From an uncultured Clostridia bacterium (GTDB lineage Bacteria > Bacillota > Clostridia > Oscillospirales > Oscillospiraceae), in NCBI GenBank assembly GCA_937907715.1, contig CALERM010000152.1, positions 1 to 8,980 on the forward strand: DNA of 8,980 nucleotides, in the 5' to 3' direction. Shown one piece after another: positions 1 to 6,315 of the stretch. Every line of letters begins with the position of its first letter. The stretch's first letter is position 1. The notes beneath the pieces were generated by a model, which worked only from the letters and a program-made list of their open reading frames with translations, was not told the DNA's origin and searched no databases. Both the position numbers and the translations under genes were made by a program.

Positions 1-206
1 ACGACGCGGACAACTTCCAGAAGTGGCTGCTCGAAGAGTTCGATGACAACGGCGACACCGTCATGTTCGCGCCGGGCGCTCCCATGTACGCCACCCCGGG
101 CAAGGGCAAGAACGAAATCCGTATTGCCTACATCCTCAAGCAGGATAAGCTCGAGCGCGCCATGGACCTGCTCGCTCTCGGCATCAAGGCTTACAACAAC
201 AGATAA
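1..206 (+). CDS. PLP-dependent aminotransferase, C-terminal fragment (5' end outside window)
   Basis: The reading frame is open from the window edge (first full codon at 3) to TAA at 204-206, about 67 residues. The fragment contains MFAPGAPMYATPGKGKNEIR followed by IAYIL and a C-terminal helix ending in YNNR. This is the end of the small domain of fold-type I class I/II aminotransferases (aspartate/aromatic aminotransferase-like). In that family the Arg of an 'xxRIxx' stretch near the C-terminus binds the substrate alpha-carboxylate, and the Arg in NEIRIAY fits that position. The PLP lysine lies upstream, outside the window, so substrate specificity cannot be judged. The enzyme would be cytosolic and transfer amino groups between an amino acid and a 2-oxo acid. 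A terminator follows within 10 nt, so this is the last gene of its transcript. The class is confident; the exact enzyme is not. Confidence 0.8.
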   Translation, partial: DADNFQKWLLEEFDDNGDTVMFAPGAPMYATPGKGKNEIRIAYILKQDKLERAMDLLALGIKAYNNR

Positions 207-213
207 GATTACG

Positions 214-245
214 AAAATCGCCGGACGAAAGTCCGGCGATTTTTT
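214..245 (+). terminator. Rho-independent terminator of the aminotransferase gene
   Basis: A 13-bp stem (214-226 with 231-243, core ATCGCCGGAC/GTCCGGCGAT) is closed by a GAAA tetraloop at 227-230 and followed by a T-run to 245. It lies 7 nt after the aminotransferase stop. Read on the other strand the same stem is followed by TTTT, so it may also stop transcripts of the convergent substrate-binding-protein gene. Confidence 0.88.
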
Positions 246-331
246 CTGGCAGGTCTCTGCCAGAACCTTCCCTGGTCCCTGGACTACGGGTCCAGTCACC
301 CCACGCTGCCACGGCAGGAAGCAGCAATCCG
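244..331 (-). other. Structured 3' UTR of the substrate-binding-protein gene with a B12-box-like stretch
   Basis: On the minus strand, downstream of the stop of the substrate-binding gene, the sequence contains GGGAAGG (272-266) and then GCAGAGACCTGCC (260-248). These resemble, in the right order, the GGGAAGG and AGACCTGCC (B12 box) elements at the 3' end of cobalamin riboswitches. Two local stem-loops are visible: 244-252 with 257-265 (9 bp) and 279-284 with 290-295 (6 bp). The 5' half of a cobalamin aptamer (the CCCGC...ACTGT region) was not recognised, and there is no minus-strand gene downstream to control. The stretch could therefore be a decayed riboswitch or a chance match inside ordinary 3' UTR hairpins. 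Confidence 0.25.
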
Positions 332-1495
332 TTACCTTGCAGCCTTCAAGGTGGAATTTGCCAGAAGCGCGGCCACTTCGTCGCTGGAAAGCTCATAGCC
401 CCAGAGGGTCTTGTAAAGCGCCTGCGTCATTTCTGCCATGTCGTAGTCGTAAATTTCCGGATAAATCAGGTTGCCGAGCCACCACACGCCGAGAATCATG
501 TTCATCGACGGAGGACCGGACAGCCAGCTGTAGGGGGAGCCGGGAATCTCATAGTATCTGCCGCTGGAAATCGCAGTCAGCTGAGACCATGCGGAATCGT
601 CTGCCACGGTGTCATAGATACTGCCGTCGGCAAAGAGGATGACGTCGGGGTCAAACTGATAGAGCTGTTCGAGACTGATGACATTGCTGCCGCCCTTGCT
701 GCTGACGTCTTCGACAACGACCGCATTTTCCACGCCGACCAGATCCAGAACCTGCGCCTGCATGGAGCCTGCGGCGTTGGTGCCGAGTCCGTCCTCGCCG
801 GTGGTGTACATGGCGCGCACGCGCATGCCGTCGGTAATTTTTGCGGAGCTTTCAGCTGCCATTGTGGTCGTGCGGTCGACGAGATCGGCAAGCTCCTGTC
901 CGCGGTCCGCCTTGCCTGCCAGAAGACCGCCGAGCGTGCGGAATGCGTCTGCCATATGCGCAAGATCTGCTTCGATGAAAATCACGGGGATGCCGATCTG
1001 CTCCTGCAGCGCGTTGAGGTCCTCAGTCATATCGCCCTTCTTGTCGCCAAGGTCAATGACGACCTGCGGATCGGCGGCAAGCAGCGTCTCAAGGTTCAGG
1101 TTCGCCTTGCTGCCGTACATCTGACCGGTCTCAGGCAGCGACGCGAGGCTTGCGGGCAGGAACACCATCTGGCTTTCGCTTGGCGTTGCATGGACGGTGA
1201 CCATGCACTCCGGGGCAATTGCCGCGAGGATCATCGTTGCAACGGCGCCGCTGGGCGCGATGCGGGTGATGTCCCTGGGAAGCTCGACCTCTCGTCCGAG
1301 GCTGTCGGTGAAGACGAGCGTGTCAAGCGCCGTGCTGGCTTCCTCCGCCGGTTCGGCAGTCTCTTCCGCAGCTTCTGTCTGTTCGGTCTGCGTGGTGTCA
1401 TTTGTGTCCGTCTCCTGCTTGCCGGATGCGCAGCCGGTCGTGAGCACGGCGAACATCGCAAACACAAGCAGAAGCGCAAGAATTCTTCTGTTCAT
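332..1495 (-). CDS. ABC transporter substrate-binding lipoprotein (iron-chelate/haem/cobalamin type)
   Basis: The 387-residue protein is a likely membrane-tethered extracellular receptor of an ABC importer. It has a signal peptide (MNRRIL plus hydrophobic residues 5-20) ending in TTGC, with lipid-modified Cys22 expected. A low-complexity Glu/Thr/Ala linker follows (about 27-57), then a periplasmic-binding-protein fold of the Peripla_BP_2 (BtuF/FhuD/TroA-like) family from VFTDSLGREVELP (61-73) to the end. Typical signs are ITRIAPSG at the start of lobe 1, LLAADPQVVIDLG before the inter-lobe helix, and LYQFDPDVILFADG in lobe 2. The motif SWLSGPPSMNMILGVWWLG (323-341) followed by IYPE is typical of iron-complex receptors. 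The ATG at 1495 is chosen because GGGAGG lies 7 nt upstream; another in-frame ATG at 1501 is only 1 nt from that site. No permease or ATPase partner is visible. The ligand (ferric siderophore, haem or cobalamin) cannot be assigned. Confidence 0.88.
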   Translation of the reverse strand: MNRRILALLLVFAMFAVLTTGCASGKQETDTNDTTQTEQTEAAEETAEPAEEASTALDTLVFTDSLGREVELPRDITRIAPSGAVATMILAAIAPECMVTVHATPSESQMVFLPASLASLPETGQMYGSKANLNLETLLAADPQVVIDLGDKKGDMTEDLNALQEQIGIPVIFIEADLAHMADAFRTLGGLLAGKADRGQELADLVDRTTTMAAESSAKITDGMRVRAMYTTGEDGLGTNAAGSMQAQVLDLVGVENAVVVEDVSSKGGSNVISLEQLYQFDPDVILFADGSIYDTVADDSAWSQLTAISSGRYYEIPGSPYSWLSGPPSMNMILGVWWLGNLIYPEIYDYDMAEMTQALYKTLWGYELSSDEVAALLANSTLKAAR

Positions 1496-1529
1496 TTTCA
1501 TACCTCCCGGAAATGGTGATTCTGAACAT

Positions 1530-1558
1530 AGAATAACGGTATCGCTGCGCCTTGTCAA
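1530..1558 (-). promoter_or_regulatory. Sigma-A promoter of the substrate-binding-protein gene
   Basis: On the minus strand a perfect -35 TTGACA (1558-1553), a 17-nt spacer and a -10 TATTCT (1535-1530) lie about 35 nt before the start codon. The leader is therefore short and too small for a riboswitch, so control is more likely by a DNA-binding protein. Confidence 0.75.
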
Positions 1559-1568
1559 GTGACGCAGC
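1544..1568. promoter_or_regulatory. Interrupted palindrome over the -35 element (candidate operator)
   Basis: GCTGCG at 1544-1549 is mirrored by CGCAGC at 1563-1568. An inner CTTG-T-CAAG lies at 1551-1559, centred on the -35 TTGACA. A repressor bound here would block RNA polymerase. The regulator is unknown and the sequence does not look like a classical Fur box. Confidence 0.35.
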
Positions 1569-1688
1569 AATATTTGTCCGGTAAAAACGAAAATATTAGT
1601 AAAATATTCGATATTATCAAACACAGCGCGCGGAAAAACCGGAGTGCGGAAGCGGCTGAAAAAAACAGTAGCGCGATGGCAAAAATGC

Positions 1689-1697
1689 TGGTATACT
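1689..1697 (+). promoter_or_regulatory. holB: Extended -10 promoter upstream of holB
   Basis: TGG-TATACT (1689-1697) is an extended -10 element (TGn plus 5/6 of TATAAT). No good -35 is seen at 16-18 nt. It would start transcription near 1704, immediately before the inserted repeat element at 1707, so the whole element would be part of the holB leader RNA. A second, poorer candidate, TGC-TATAAA (1880-1888), lies between the element and the ribosome binding site but leaves almost no leader. Confidence 0.4.
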
Positions 1698-1704
1698 ATA
1701 TATT

Positions 1705-1869
1705 TAGGGTGTATCTGAAAACCCCCAACGCACCCGGACAGCGGACCTTTTCACGCTGCGTCAGCGTCATTTTTCCTTGAAATACGTCAGTATTCCTGCG
1801 GAAAAATGTCTTGCTCAGCGCAAAAATTCCTCGCCGCCGGTCACATCGGGAGTTTTCAGATACACCCTA
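1705..1869. mobile_element. Foldback MITE (161 bp, 20-bp terminal inverted repeats, TA target duplication)
   Basis: GGGTGTATCTGAAAAC at 1707-1722 is repeated in inverted form at 1852-1867. The match continues to 20 bp with one mismatch (CCCC against TCCC). Both ends are flanked by TA (1705-1706 and 1868-1869). The interior is also imperfectly self-complementary: CATTTTTCC (1768-1776) pairs with GGAAAAATG (1800-1808), and the centre has a 7-bp stem 1779-1785/1790-1796 with loop GTCA. It encodes no transposase, so it is a non-autonomous miniature element. A TA duplication is typical of IS630/Tc1-like and some IS5-group transposases; the parent family is inferred only. Confidence 0.85.
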
Positions 1870-1894
1870 GGAAAGTAGATGCTATAAAGCGGGA

Positions 1895-1907
1895 AAGGAG
1901 CGGGCAA
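1895..1907 (+). promoter_or_regulatory. holB: Ribosome binding site deciding the holB start
   Basis: AAAGGAG at 1894-1900, 7 nt before ATG 1908, fixes the holB start. The longer open frame that begins at an ATG at 1806 lies inside the MITE and has no such site. Confidence 0.8.
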
Positions 1908-2861
1908 ATGAACTTTGACGGATTTCTTGGCAACGATATGCTGAAACAGCGGTTGCAGGAGAGCTTCCGGCAGGGGAAAACTTCCCACTGCTATCTGCTT
2001 TGCGGCGTCGAAGGCTCGGGAAGAAAGACGCTGGCGCTTCGCATGGCGGCGGCGCTGGAATGCAGGGACGAAGCCAATCCCGGCTGCGGTGTCTGCCCGG
2101 CGTGCCGGAAGGTCCTGTCCGGGCAGCATCCGGATGTGATTACTATCGACGACACGGAGCATAAAAACGTTGCGGTCGACATCATCCGGCAGGCGAGAAG
2201 CGATGTGTTCATCCGCCCGAACGAGGGAAGAAAGAAGATTTATATTCTTCCGCGCGGACAGGATCTGGGCGCGCCGTCGCAGAACGCGCTGCTGAAAATC
2301 CTCGAAGAGCCGCCCGATTACGCGGTGTTCCTGCTTCTGACGACGAGCGCGGAAAAGCTGCTGCCGACCATCCGCAGCCGCGCCGTGCAATTGCAGCTCT
2401 CGCCGCTCACACCCGGTGAGGCGCTGCCCGAGCTGCGGCGGCGGTTTCCGGACGAGAGCGAGCAGAATCTTATTTCTGCGCTGGAGCAGGCGGAAGGCTA
2501 TCTCGGTCCTGCGTGCGAGGCGCTGAAGGATGGGCTGTTTTCAGAGCAGGCGCTGGCGCTTGCAAACGGCTTTGCCGCGCGGGACACGCTGGCGCTTTTG
2601 CAGGCGCTGGTTCCGATGGAAAAATACAAGCGTGAACAGGTTTTGTCGGTTCTCGAGCAGACAAGAAAGCTTCTTTCCATGGCGCTGCGCGCCAGAGCCG
2701 GTACGCATACGGCGTTTGAACCCGTGCAGGCGCTTCTGCGCGGCAGAACGGGCGCAGAGCTTTTGCAGGCGGCGGAGCTTTTGCAGCAGGCGGCGGACGA
2801 TCTGAACGGCAACGTCGGCGTCGGCGCCGTCGTCGGCGGGCTTTGCGTGTCGCTGCGATGA
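1908..2861 (+). CDS. holB: DNA polymerase III delta' subunit (clamp loader)
   Basis: The 317-residue protein belongs to the clamp-loader AAA+ complex that opens the beta sliding clamp and places it on primed DNA. Residues 1-30 (MNFDGFLGND..., TSHCYLLCG) are the usual N-terminus. The P-loop region G33-T41 reads GVEGSGRKT, with Arg where a functional Walker A has its Lys, as expected for a subunit that does not hydrolyse ATP. Cys52, Cys60, Cys63 and Cys66 (C-x8... C-x2-C-x2-C-like spacing) form the zinc module of the family. SQNALLKILEEPPDYAVFLL (124-143) and TIRSRA (154-159) match the helix before sensor 1 and the SRC motif; here the Cys of SRC is Ala. The length is normal. The gene is followed 48 nt later by a ricT-type gene, the order known from Bacillus subtilis (holB-yaaT). 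A MITE separates it from its likely promoter. Confidence 0.93.
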   Translation: MNFDGFLGNDMLKQRLQESFRQGKTSHCYLLCGVEGSGRKTLALRMAAALECRDEANPGCGVCPACRKVLSGQHPDVITIDDTEHKNVAVDIIRQARSDVFIRPNEGRKKIYILPRGQDLGAPSQNALLKILEEPPDYAVFLLLTTSAEKLLPTIRSRAVQLQLSPLTPGEALPELRRRFPDESEQNLISALEQAEGYLGPACEALKDGLFSEQALALANGFAARDTLALLQALVPMEKYKREQVLSVLEQTRKLLSMALRARAGTHTAFEPVQALLRGRTGAELLQAAELLQQAADDLNGNVGVGAVVGGLCVSLR

Positions 2862-2909
2862 AGCGGCATCGGCAGAAAAAGATTTGGTTTCAGATAGATG
2901 GGAGACACT

Positions 2910-4502
2910 ATGGACGAACAGAAATTGGATGTCACCGCGCAGCAGCCGGAGACGGTGCTGAGCGCGCAGGCAGAAGAAATAACAAACGAAGCGCTGGCGG
3001 AAGCGCTTCTTGAACAGCAGGCGGCGCAGGCGGAGCTTTTGCAGGCAATCGAAGCCTCAGCGGAAGAGCTGCCGTCTGAACAGGCGCAGGAGGCTGCGCC
3101 CGCGCAGCCGGAGCGCGTGACGGTGGTGGATATCCGCTTCCGCAACAACGCGAAAACCTATTTCTTTGACCCCGGCGAGCTGCGCCCGGTATCCGGCGAT
3201 CATGTGATCATTGAGACTGCGCGCGGCGATGAATACGGCATCTGCACCGGCGCATGCCATGAGGTCAAAGCGTCGGAGATTGTGCCGCCGCTGCGCAAGG
3301 TGCTTCGCATGGCAACCGCGCAGGACGAGCGCATCAACCGCGACAATCAGGAAAAGGAGAAGCGCGCCTTTGAGGTCTGCCAGCAGAAGATTGCGGACCA
3401 CAAGCTCGAAATGCAGCTGGTTTCTGCCGAGGTCGCATTCGACGGCAGCAAGATTCTCTTCTTCTTTACCGCCGAGGGGCGCGTGGACTTCCGCGAGCTG
3501 GTCAAGGACCTTGCCTCCGCGTTCCGCACGCGCATTGAGCTGCGCCAGATCGGCGTCCGGGACAAGGCAAAGATGGTGGGCGGTCTCGGTGTGTGCGGCA
3601 GACCCTTCTGCTGCAAGGAATTTCTCGACGATTTCCAGCCGGTCTCCATCAAGATGGCAAAGACGCAGAATCTGAGCCTCAACCCCACGAAGATTTCCGG
3701 CACCTGCGGTCGGCTCATGTGCTGCCTCAAGTATGAGCAGGAGGCGTATGAGGATCTGCTCAAGACTGCGCCGAAAAACGAATCGTTTGTCGACACGCCC
3801 GACGGGCGCGGCACGGTGACGGAGGTAAATCTGCTGCGCCAGTGCGTGAAGGTGCGTATGGAAGACAGCCCCGAGACCGTCGGCTGCTACAAGAACTGTG
3901 ACATCTGCGTGCTGCGCAGCGGCAAGGCGCGCAAGAACGATCCCCCGATTCCGAAGGATCTTGCGCCGATTTCCTCGAAGCCGCGCAAGGAGCAGCCGAA
4001 GCAGGACGAGTTCGAGCCGCTGATGGATCTGATCTACCCCGATCAGGTGAGCGAGTTTGACCAGCAGAGTGCGTTCGGCGTGCAGAACGAGCTGCTGAGC
4101 GGACGGGAAATTTCGCTGACGCCGGGCGAGGCGGACAAGTCGGAAGCGGGCGACAAGCCTGCCGGGCAGAACCGCCGCCGCCGTCGCCGCGGACGCGGAA
4201 AGAACCCGGACGGCGCGCCGATGGAGGCAAAACCGCAGGGCGAAAGAGCGCCGGAAAAATCTGCCGAACGGCAGGAAAAGCCCGGCGAACCGCGCCGCGA
4301 GAAGCGCCCCAACGAGCAAAAGCCACGCCCGCCGCGCCAGAATCCGGAGCGAAAGCCGCAGGGCGAAAAGCCGTCAGGAGAAAAGCAGCCTGCCGAACGT
4401 GCCGAGGGAGCTTCGGACGCGCCCAAGCGCCCGCGCCGCCGCCGCTATCGCGGAAACGGAAACAAAAACGGCAATCCGCAGCTGCCCAAGCAGGGTGAAT
4501 AA
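2910..4502 (+). CDS. ricT: PSP1-domain protein, RicT/YaaT family, with long charged N- and C-terminal extensions
   Basis: The 530-residue protein is much longer than B. subtilis RicT (about 275). Residues 1-70 are a Glu/Gln/Ala-rich helical leader. Residues 71-335 are the conserved part, with the PSP1 domain around 128-215. The family hallmark follows: VGGLGVCGRPFCC (Cys229, 234, 235), then SIKMAKTQNLSLNPTKISG, then CGRLMCC (Cys266, 271, 272). In B. subtilis RicT forms the Y-complex with RicA and RicF, binds [4Fe-4S] clusters, and assists RNase Y in mRNA maturation, with effects on sporulation, competence and biofilm formation. From about 400 the tail is disordered, Lys/Arg/Pro/Glu-rich, with RRRRRRGRG and PRRRRYRG runs suggesting RNA contact (inference). 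ATG 2910 is chosen because GGGAG ends 5 nt upstream; an in-frame ATG at 2898 has no ribosome binding site. It is co-transcribed with holB and ends at a terminator. Confidence 0.9.
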   Translation: MDEQKLDVTAQQPETVLSAQAEEITNEALAEALLEQQAAQAELLQAIEASAEELPSEQAQEAAPAQPERVTVVDIRFRNNAKTYFFDPGELRPVSGDHVIIETARGDEYGICTGACHEVKASEIVPPLRKVLRMATAQDERINRDNQEKEKRAFEVCQQKIADHKLEMQLVSAEVAFDGSKILFFFTAEGRVDFRELVKDLASAFRTRIELRQIGVRDKAKMVGGLGVCGRPFCCKEFLDDFQPVSIKMAKTQNLSLNPTKISGTCGRLMCCLKYEQEAYEDLLKTAPKNESFVDTPDGRGTVTEVNLLRQCVKVRMEDSPETVGCYKNCDICVLRSGKARKNDPPIPKDLAPISSKPRKEQPKQDEFEPLMDLIYPDQVSEFDQQSAFGVQNELLSGREISLTPGEADKSEAGDKPAGQNRRRRRRGRGKNPDGAPMEAKPQGERAPEKSAERQEKPGEPRREKRPNEQKPRPPRQNPERKPQGEKPSGEKQPAERAEGASDAPKRPRRRRYRGNGNKNGNPQLPKQGE

Positions 4503-4506
4503 GACG

Positions 4507-4537
4507 AAGAGCCTTCCTTTCCGGGAAGGCTCTTTTT
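4507..4537 (+). terminator. Terminator of the holB-ricT operon
   Basis: An 11-bp stem, AAGAGCCTTCC (4507-4517) with GGAAGGCTCTT (4524-4534), has a 6-nt loop and a T-run to 4537. It begins 5 nt after the ricT stop. It lies between two converging genes but lacks a T-run on the minus strand, so it serves the plus strand best. Confidence 0.9.
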
Positions 4538-4546
4538 GCACGGGTA

Positions 4547-5191
4547 TTACAGATCGGCTTTTTCAAAGCGGCGGACGCTTAAGGTGAAGCTGCGCACGCT
4601 CAGGAGCGAGAACACCAGAAGCCCTCCGAGCAGCACCGGAAGCTGGCGCAGCTGATCGGCAGCCTGATAGCTGTCGCAGACGTCTTTCAGGTAGGGAAGG
4701 AGGTGCTGGAGCGTCTCCAGAACAAGAACGCCCAGAGCCAGCGCGATGCTAGAAAGCAGGAACGGCCTTCCCAGGTCGTAGGCGTTTTTGTAGTGCATCG
4801 GGAAGAAGATGCGGTTGAAAACGCCCAGCAGCACCAGAGAAAGCCCCAGAAACGCGACGTTCGCCTCAATGCCGACGGCGTTTTTGACCGAGCCGTAGCT
4901 GGCGCGCAGGAGCATGAACGGGATACAGACCAGCACCTGCAGCGCCTCCACGCTCAGAACGAGCAGGAACCGCGCCCGGACCATATCGCGCTTTGTCACC
5001 GGCAGCAGCGCCATGTAATAAAGGTCCCGGTTTTCGCGCGCGGACTGCATCATGAGAAAAATACCGAGCGTGGTATAGAAGAATGTCACGTAGTACGGAT
5101 AGTTCGGAACCAGCACCAGCGCGCTCAGAAGCAAAAACAGCAGCGGCACCGGCATCATCACGAGCTTCCACTCTTTTTTGAGTAACGTCAT
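4547..5191 (-). CDS. ABC-2 type transporter permease
   Basis: The 214-residue integral membrane protein has about six hydrophobic segments (roughly 11-29, 33-49, 73-95, 110-130, 143-166, 184-199). After the second comes the cytosolic stretch ENRDLYYMALLPVTKRDMVRARF, which matches the 'LPv.k.dvV.ak' signature of small ABC-2 permeases (ABC2_membrane_5 type, often annotated ABC-2 transporter permease). Its start overlaps the stop of the ATPase gene by 4 nt (ATGA), so translation is coupled and the two proteins almost certainly form one exporter, with one permease and one ATPase chain per half. The substrate is unknown; related small exporters are linked to antimicrobial-peptide or cell-envelope stress. 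It is the last gene of its operon. Confidence 0.85.
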   Translation of the reverse strand: MTLLKKEWKLVMMPVPLLFLLLSALVLVPNYPYYVTFFYTTLGIFLMMQSARENRDLYYMALLPVTKRDMVRARFLLVLSVEALQVLVCIPFMLLRASYGSVKNAVGIEANVAFLGLSLVLLGVFNRIFFPMHYKNAYDLGRPFLLSSIALALGVLVLETLQHLLPYLKDVCDSYQAADQLRQLPVLLGGLLVFSLLSVRSFTLSVRRFEKADL

Positions 5192-6042
5192 ACCGTCTCC
5201 ACCTCCCGTTCCAGATACACCATGACGGTCTGCAAATCCGCCAGCTCCTCGCGGCAGCCTGCGGGACAGGGCAGATCGCTGGGGTAAAGCGCCTCAAATT
5301 CGCCCCTGTGAACCCGAAGCCCGCGCAGAGCGCTTCGAAGCGCCGGGGTAAGCGCAGCTTCAGAACCCGTGAGCTTTTTCCACGGCGCGGTGAATCCGGC
5401 AAGCGATACGCTCTGGGCAACGGTTCCGTTTTGCAGATACGTCACATCGTCGGCGCAGGCGTCCAGATCGCTGGTAATATGCGTGGAGAAAAGAACCGAC
5501 ACGCCGTCTCGCTCGCACAGCGAACGAAGAAGCTCCAGAAGATCGTCTCGCGACACAGGGTCCAGACCGGACGTCGGCTCGTCGAGAATCAGAAGCCTTG
5601 CCCCGTGCGACAGGGCGCAGGCAAGCTGGTATTTGACCTTCATACCGGCGGAAAGCTCGCACACGCGCTTGCTGCTGTCCAGCGAGAACCGGCGCAGGAG
5701 CGCTTCATACCGCGCATCGTCCCACGCAGGATAGAAGCTGCGGGTGACGGCGGTCAGCTGCGAGAGCCGCTTTCTCGGATAGTAGCAGAGGTCTCCCGAC
5801 ACATAGCCCGCCTCCCGGCGCAAAGCCGCCGCATGTTCATCGACCGGCTGCCCCAGAAACTCGACGCTGCCGCCGTCCGGGCGAACCAGGCGCAGGAGCG
5901 ATTTGATCGTTGTCGTCTTGCCCGCGCCGTTTCGCCCGATGAGTCCCATGATGCTACCCGCGCGGATGGAGAAGCTCACGTCGTGCAGCTCGAACGCGGG
6001 ATAATGCTTACACAGCTTCCGGACCGTCAGAATTTCCGTCAT
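5188..6042 (-). CDS. ABC transporter ATP-binding protein (YtrB/BcrA-like exporter ATPase)
   Basis: This 284-residue nucleotide-binding subunit powers the adjacent permease. Visible motifs are Walker A GRNGAGKT (36-43, Lys42), ABC signature LSAGM (130-134, in place of LSGGQ), Walker B LLILDEP (150-156, Asp154 and Glu155), D-loop SGLDP (158-162) and the H-loop His188 in FSTHI. The Q-loop region reads GYVSGDLCYYP (79-89) with no Gln, as in the LSAGM-type exporter ATPases that pair with small ABC-2 permeases. The C-terminal 75 residues are an accessory region of the family. AAAGGAAG lies upstream of ATG 6042. The start overlaps the preceding AbrB-type gene by 35 nt and the end overlaps the permease by 4 nt, giving a tight three-gene operon. 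Confidence 0.93.
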   Translation of the reverse strand: MTEILTVRKLCKHYPAFELHDVSFSIRAGSIMGLIGRNGAGKTTTIKSLLRLVRPDGGSVEFLGQPVDEHAAALRREAGYVSGDLCYYPRKRLSQLTAVTRSFYPAWDDARYEALLRRFSLDSSKRVCELSAGMKVKYQLACALSHGARLLILDEPTSGLDPVSRDDLLELLRSLCERDGVSVLFSTHITSDLDACADDVTYLQNGTVAQSVSLAGFTAPWKKLTGSEAALTPALRSALRGLRVHRGEFEALYPSDLPCPAGCREELADLQTVMVYLEREVETV

Positions 6043-6262
6043 CGCGGCTCACTTCCTTTCCCAGCGCAAACAGCGCTGCGGGCGTATCGAGCGATTCCGA
6101 CGGAACGAGCGCAATGCCCTTTTCCTCGTCGGCAAGCAGCAGCAGATTGTCTCCCGGCTGAATCGCAAACAGGTCGCGCGCGCCCTTGGGGATTACAATC
6201 TGCCCCTTCTCGCCGACCTTGACCATGCTGATGAATTTTCCCTTCGGAAATTGCATCGCCAT
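6008..6262 (-). CDS. AbrB/MazE/SpoVT-family DNA-binding regulator
   Basis: The 84-residue protein has one swapped-hairpin DNA-binding domain at about 11-55. VKVGEKGQIVIPKGARDLFAI followed by QPGDNLLLL fits the family pattern 'v...GqivIPk..R..~gi.pGd.l'. The tail (56-84) is acidic and variable. It would act as a dimer. ATG 6262 is chosen because AAGGAGG lies 7 nt upstream; earlier in-frame starts fall in the promoter. It is the first gene of the exporter operon, and two operator-like repeats overlap its promoter, which suggests that it represses its own operon and responds to a signal linked to the exporter's substrate (inference). A MazE-like antitoxin role is less likely, since no toxin gene follows. 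Confidence 0.9.
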   Translation of the reverse strand: MAMQFPKGKFISMVKVGEKGQIVIPKGARDLFAIQPGDNLLLLADEEKGIALVPSESLDTPAALFALGKEVSRDDGNSDGPEAV

Positions 6263-6280
6263 AAAATAGCCTCCTTGTTG

Positions 6281-6315
6281 GTATAACTTTTCATACTTAG
6301 TATAACAAATCATAC
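6281..6315. promoter_or_regulatory. Two tandem 16-bp operator-like sites at the AbrB-exporter promoter
   Basis: On the plus strand GTATAACTTTTCATAC (6281-6296) and GTATAACAAATCATAC (6300-6315) are direct repeats with a 19-bp period, and each is itself an imperfect palindrome (GTATAA-N4-TCATAC). They cover the -10 element and the transcription start of the minus-strand operon. Dyad sites in tandem are what a dimeric regulator would bind. Confidence 0.7.

Noticed and set aside
296..331. SRP RNA (ffs)-like core CGGCAGGAAGCAGCAAT on the plus strand
   Set aside because: The 3' half resembles the SRP core GGAAGGAAGCAGC, but the 5' partner (CAGGTC) and the long flanking helix are missing, and the stretch runs into the end of the convergent receptor gene.
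43..642. 199-codon plus-strand frame overlapping the aminotransferase end and the receptor gene
   Set aside because: It crosses a strong terminator and two real genes in other frames and has a biased Arg/Ser composition.
1806..1907. N-terminal extension of holB by 34 residues
   Set aside because: The extension would begin inside the MITE and lacks a ribosome binding site; AAAGGAG before ATG 1908 and the family N-terminus agree on the shorter form.
3057..4319. 420-codon open frame on the minus strand, antisense to ricT
   Set aside because: It is a shadow of the GC-rich ricT gene: Arg/Leu/Ala-rich, no family motifs and no ribosome binding site, while ricT shows clear conserved Cys motifs.
6008..6262. 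MazE-type antitoxin of a toxin-antitoxin pair
   Set aside because: The next genes are an ABC ATPase and permease, not a MazF/PIN toxin, so an operon regulator is the better reading.
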